Below are positions 50,753 through 53,564 of a stretch of 53,564 nucleotides of DNA, piece after piece. Position 1 is the first letter of the stretch. Each line of letters opens with the position of its first letter. The position numbers and the translations under genes are program-made. The stretch is from an uncultured Erysipelotrichaceae bacterium (GTDB lineage: Bacteria; Bacillota_I; Bacilli_A; Erysipelotrichales; Erysipelotrichaceae). The notes under the pieces were generated by a model. That model was not told the origin of the DNA. It ran no database searches and saw only the letters and a program-made list of their open reading frames with translations. The stretch lies in NCBI GenBank assembly GCA_934699415.1, contig CAKUWO010000003.1, forward strand, positions 1 through 53,564, read 5' to 3'.

Positions 50753-52136
50753 TCATCTATTATTTGAAGGCGATGTAAACCAAAGACAAGATAAACGTGT
50801 TATAAGTAATGATAATAAATTTAAATTATGGATACCACATTGGGGTAGTTATTTAGATGAAAAAATTGGTGTGGAACTAATATTTGAAAGATTATATAGC
50901 GATACCGGCTGGGATTTTAAATATTTATGCATGGGCAAACCTTTTGCGATTTATTTAGAAAATGCTAAACAAACAGCAATTACGATCCGTTTTTATGCCA
51001 ATGTTGATACTTCAAATAATAAAGTAAACGGGGATAGATTAGCTTTAAATACCATCTTTGAACACATTATGTTTGGAGCAGACGGGTTAACTCATGAAGA
51101 GACTACGAATGAGTATATTTCAGCATATGATCCTGATTTACCAACCTATATTGTAATGGATGAGGAATTCTATACTTCAGCTAATGAATACGGAAGAGAA
51201 GTATATTATGCCAGCAAAAGAAACCATAATGTGAAAGCTTGTTTTGATGTTAAAGGGAAAGATGAGATTAAATTACTTGTTGGATTTACTGGCTCGGGTA
51301 ATTATAAAACAGGTGGTGATGGCACAATGTATTTCACTTTATTCTTTGATTCGTTTGGTTTAATCAATAAAAGCCATATTCTAACAATAGATCCTAAAGG
51401 TGGTGAATATGAGGGTGAGAGAATTATTGAAGGAAAAGAAGATGATATCGTAGATATTAATACGCCTACAATGTTGGGTTATGATTTTGATACTTGGGAA
51501 GCGCATTATGGTAAAGTGATTGATAATAGCTATACTTTTGGTGATTATGATGACTATGTGGAAGCACGATATAAGGTTATTAATTATCCTATTAAATATG
51601 AATTAAATGGTGGCGAAAATCATATAGATAATCCTAATACTTATACTATTGAAGATCATATTGTAATTAAAGAAGCTACCAAACCATATTATCGCTTTAT
51701 TAAATGGGAAGAGGGCAATGATATTCCTGTAGGATCTAGTGGTGAGAAAAGCTTTACTGCAAGCTACAAGCCATTATCTTATCCAATAGAATATCTATTA
51801 AATGATGGTATTAATGATCCCGATAATCCAACTTCTTATACTATTGAAGATGAAATAAGCTTTAAAGAAGCAACTAAGGAAGGTTATATCTTTAAAGGAT
51901 GGAAAAGGGATAATGAAATGTTTAAGACATTATATCCATATACTCATCATGAAAAGATTATCTTAGAAGCGATATTTGAAAAAGAGGATACTAAATATTG
52001 TGATTTGAATGATAAGAATTGTGATGGTGTTATAAGTTGTGATGAAGTATTAGGCAAAGGATGGATATGGAATAGCGATAAAAAGATATGTGAATATCAA
52101 AACCGTAGAAAAATCGTTAATACCGCCAGTAAGTAA
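50703..52136 (+). CDS. 3' part of the frameshifted secreted repeat protein (InlB B-repeat type)
   Basis: This open frame is 477 codons. The true N-terminus is probably the preceding ORF, because this frame has no signal peptide and begins without a good ribosome-binding site. The middle is beta-rich. From about residue 275 there are three Listeria-Bacteroides (Flg_new/InlB B) type repeats; two are near-identical in plan (YPIKYELNGGENHIDNPNTY and YPIEYLLNDGINDPDNPTSY). Near the end, CDLNDKNCDGVISCDE resembles an EF-hand-like calcium loop followed by WIWN. The C-terminus is NRRKIVNTASK, with no LPXTG or transmembrane anchor. It is likely secreted or surface-associated if the frame is restored. 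Confidence 0.65.
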   Translation: MKVLMNTKRNIYMMVVDHLLFEGDVNQRQDKRVISNDNKFKLWIPHWGSYLDEKIGVELIFERLYSDTGWDFKYLCMGKPFAIYLENAKQTAITIRFYANVDTSNNKVNGDRLALNTIFEHIMFGADGLTHEETTNEYISAYDPDLPTYIVMDEEFYTSANEYGREVYYASKRNHNVKACFDVKGKDEIKLLVGFTGSGNYKTGGDGTMYFTLFFDSFGLINKSHILTIDPKGGEYEGERIIEGKEDDIVDINTPTMLGYDFDTWEAHYGKVIDNSYTFGDYDDYVEARYKVINYPIKYELNGGENHIDNPNTYTIEDHIVIKEATKPYYRFIKWEEGNDIPVGSSGEKSFTASYKPLSYPIEYLLNDGINDPDNPTSYTIEDEISFKEATKEGYIFKGWKRDNEMFKTLYPYTHHEKIILEAIFEKEDTKYCDLNDKNCDGVISCDEVLGKGWIWNSDKKICEYQNRRKIVNTASK

Positions 52137-52147
52137 ATACATATTCA

Positions 52148-52176
52148 TTGATTTTTAAATCCTATTATGCTAGAAT
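52148..52176 (+). promoter_or_regulatory. rpmG promoter
   Basis: TTGATT (52148-52153) is followed by 17 nt and TAGAAT (52171-52176), 31 bases before the rpmG ATG. Confidence 0.6.
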
Positions 52177-52207
52177 TTGATAGCATTTACTGAAGGAGGA
52201 TGTAAAA

Positions 52208-52357
52208 ATGAGAGACGATATTACACTCAAGTGCTCCGAATGTGGCGAAGAAAATTACATCAGCACAAGAAACAAGAAGAAACAGCCTGAAAAATTGGAA
52301 GTTAAAAAGTATTGTTCAAGATGTAAGAAGATGACTCTTCATAAGGAGAAAAAATAA
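52208..52357 (+). CDS. rpmG: 50S ribosomal protein L33, zinc-binding form
   Basis: This 49-residue protein is too short for most gene calls. The sequence runs MRDDITLKCSECGEENYIST to KYCSRCKKMTLHKEKK. The four cysteines in two CxxC pairs (C9, C12, C36, C39) mark the zinc-binding type of L33. AAGGAGGATGTAAAA precedes the ATG. Unlike in many Bacillota, secE and nusG do not follow. Instead there are two terminators. Its stop codon is inside the first terminator stem. Confidence 0.95.
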   Translation: MRDDITLKCSECGEENYISTRNKKKQPEKLEVKKYCSRCKKMTLHKEKK

Positions 52358-52378
52358 GCCTAAGGGGCTTATTTTTGT
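52353..52378 (+). terminator. First terminator of rpmG
   Basis: The 8-bp stem AATAAGCC/GGCTTATT (52353-52360 with 52366-52373) is followed by T residues. It contains the TAA stop. Confidence 0.85.
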
Positions 52379-52386
52379 TTAAAGAT

Positions 52387-52412
52387 AGATCACTTAATAA
52401 GTGGTCTTTTTT
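52387..52412 (+). terminator. Second terminator of rpmG
   Basis: The stem GATCACTT/AGTGGTC, with one wobble pair, is followed by TTTTTT. It lies in tandem behind the first terminator. Confidence 0.7.
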
Positions 52413-52692
52413 ATTATTTCAGTTCTTTTAAAATATTTCTTCCTATAACCACCAATTTTTAATGAAATAAGGTAAAATAATATTGTAGTGTTAAGCATTG
52501 AAACTTTATTTTATTCTTTCTTTCTTCTTAGTTTCAATGCATAGCTATTTATTCAACTATCATAATAGTGGTTGAATAGTCATATTTTGGGTGATAAAAA
52601 GGTTTATTGTGTTTCCTCATTTATCACCTTGGTTAAAAAGTTTTCATTTTTAACCCCCTCCTTTACAAGGCACTTAATAAGAGTGCCTTGAT

Positions 52693-52757
52693 GATGATAT
52701 AGTTCAAATGGTAGAACAGCTTTAAGCTAATGCGGGTTCAAATCCTGCTATCAACAC
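52693..52757 (+). tRNA. tRNA-like element with truncated anticodon arm (pseudo-tRNA)
   Basis: The D arm GTTC/GAAC with a GG-containing loop and the T arm GCGGG/CCTGC with loop TTCAAAT are intact. The acceptor GATGATA/TATCAAC has one A-A mismatch. Between D and T arms there are only 14 bases, AGCTTTAAGCTAAT, which can form just a tiny AGCT hairpin. No normal anticodon stem-loop or variable loop fits. CCA is not encoded (ACCG). It cannot decode and is therefore a tRNA pseudogene or a tRNA-like domain of a larger RNA. Confidence 0.55.
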
Positions 52758-52764
52758 CGATATT

Positions 52765-52788
52765 AGACTAAGTAATCTTAGTCTTTTT
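52765..52788 (+). terminator. Terminator of the structured RNA
   Basis: The 8-bp perfect stem AGACTAAG/CTTAGTCT (52765-52772 with 52777-52784) has a 4-nt loop and is followed by TTTTATTTATTT. Confidence 0.88.
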
Positions 52789-52853
52789 ATTTATTTAAAA
52801 ATAATTTAGGAATTAATTATTCGCTTTCCAATAATGTAGTTGAGGATGGAAAA

Positions 52854-53564
52854 GTGGAAAAGAGATTAGAAGAGCTTTTGCGATACGCTTTAAAAGAAGG
52901 TGCAAGTGATATCCATATCACTGATAGAAAGGGGGATGTTGTAATAGAAATGCGTATTGCATCACTCATGAAAAGAGTTAAGTCTCAAGCTGAAGATAAG
53001 AAATTATTATATTACCTGCGCTATTTATCAAATTTAGATGTTGGAACTTTAACTCTACCAGAAACAGGACAATTTGAGATGTTAGTGGATGATAATTATC
53101 TCTCTTTGCGCTTTGCGACAATTAATACTTTAAATAGTGCTAGTGGTGTAATTAGAATTCTAAATAAAAATTTAAATTGTAATGGTTCTAAATTATCTCT
53201 TTTCCCTTCCCAAAATCAAAAATTCAAATCACTATTAGAAAAGAAAAATGGTCTAATACTATTTACTGGACCTACAGGATCTGGTAAAACAACTAGTCTA
53301 TATTCATTATTAAAAACAGTTGAGCACAAAAAGATCTATACCTTAGAAGATCCTATTGAAGTTTATCAAGATGAATATATGCAACTAGAAATCAATGATG
53401 CTTTGGCTTTTGACTTTGATGAAGGCTTAAGACAGATATTAAGACACGACCCTGATATTTTGATGATTGGTGAAATTCGTGATGAAAAAGCAGCCGGAGT
53501 TGCATTAAGAGCAGCTAATACTGGACATCTGGTTTTGAGTAGTTTGCATGCTTCTTCTTCATCG
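52854..53564 (+). CDS. comGA: ComGA-like competence/type IV pilus assembly ATPase (partial, cut by window end)
   Basis: 237 codons are open to the window edge. The N-terminal region (EGASDIHITDRKGDVVIEMR) matches the GspE/PilB/ComGA N2 domain. Walker A GPTGSGKTT lies near 139-147, the Asp box reads LEDPIE, and RHDPDILMIGEIRD followed by ALRAANTGHLVLSSLHA is the Walker B/His box. The lack of a long N1 domain and the small size fit ComGA, which powers the transformation pseudopilus. The start is GTG at 52854 with GAGG eight bases before it. The rest of a comG operon is expected beyond the right edge. Confidence 0.88.
   Translation, partial: MEKRLEELLRYALKEGASDIHITDRKGDVVIEMRIASLMKRVKSQAEDKKLLYYLRYLSNLDVGTLTLPETGQFEMLVDDNYLSLRFATINTLNSASGVIRILNKNLNCNGSKLSLFPSQNQKFKSLLEKKNGLILFTGPTGSGKTTSLYSLLKTVEHKKIYTLEDPIEVYQDEYMQLEINDALAFDFDEGLRQILRHDPDILMIGEIRDEKAAGVALRAANTGHLVLSSLHASSSS

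Larger units (their letters stand above)
52485..52788 (+). ncRNA. Unassigned structured RNA: five tandem hairpins, tRNA-like domain, terminator
   Basis: A possible -10 TAAAAT (52473-52478) precedes a non-coding stretch of about 300 bases full of stems. They are: 52495-52504 with 52531-52540 (10 bp, perfect); 52551-52560 with 52568-52577 (two wobbles); 52590-52598 with 52620-52628 (9 bp); 52631-52639 with 52647-52655 (9 bp); and 52666-52674 with 52682-52690 (9 bp). A tRNA-like domain (52693-52757) and an intrinsic terminator (52765-52784) complete it. The loop of hairpin 1, the loop of hairpin 3 and the linker between hairpins 4 and 5 are pyrimidine-rich. I recognise no known RNA family. The transcript boundaries are inferred. 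Confidence 0.55.

Noticed and set aside
52495..52690. Tandem hairpins as a CRISPR array
   Set aside because: The stems differ in sequence and spacing, and there is no repeated unit.

Overview
The window is a low-GC, gene-dense bacterial chromosome segment. The gene content points to Bacillota, most likely the Erysipelotrichia/Bacilli side close to Mollicutes. The evidence is the rplJ-rplL-(methyltransferase)-rpoB-rpoC order, a CIRCE-controlled groESL, a class B sortase, a GlgC/GlgD glycogen operon, type I-alpha glutamine synthetase and B. subtilis YdjI/YdjG/YdjH-like genes. TGA is used as a stop (murD, murI, glgP), so the code is not the Mycoplasma code. The species assignment is inference.

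Layout. 1-5.6 kb: minus-strand lipoprotein and M29 aminopeptidase, then murD-murI on plus, convergent with glnA. 5.7-15.6 kb: L10 leader, rplJ, rplL, rRNA methyltransferase, rpoB and rpoC. 15.6-18.5 kb: class B sortase and groES-groEL. 18.5-29.2 kb: an accessory stretch behind tRNA-Arg(CCU). It holds a lone Phd/YefM antitoxin, a Cys-rich small protein, a minus-strand operon of PLD-nuclease/helicase (DUF3427 type), Nudix hydrolase and NADAR-type protein, an M20 amidohydrolase, and a WYL regulator divergent from a HIRAN plus Sel1-repeat gene pair. 29.2-36.2 kb: membrane and envelope genes (ECF S component, hemolysin III/TrhA, MATE, polysaccharide deacetylase, second WYL regulator, ZIP transporter, two small membrane proteins). 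36.3-39.4 kb: SPFH, zinc-ribbon and TPM genes. 39.4-50.3 kb: ispG, divergent from the glycogen operon glgP-pulA-glgC-glgD-glgA-glgB. 50.4-53.6 kb: a frameshifted secreted repeat protein, rpmG, an unassigned structured RNA with a tRNA-like 3' domain, and the 5' part of a comGA-like ATPase cut by the window end.

How the genes work together. The core regions cover transcription, translation, peptidoglycan precursors, chaperones and carbon storage. The glycogen operon contains both synthesis (GlgC/D, GlgA, GlgB) and breakdown (GlgP, pullulanase). The accessory stretch looks like a stress or defence neighbourhood.

The items most worth follow-up are: the five-hairpin plus tRNA-like RNA at about 52485-52788; the helicase-Nudix-NADAR operon; the WYL/HIRAN/Sel1 locus; three genes that appear to be transcribed leaderless (murD, ispG and a WYL regulator); and RpoB with Asn at the E. 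coli His526 position plus a repeat-like insertion. No CRISPR array, insertion sequence or rRNA gene was seen.
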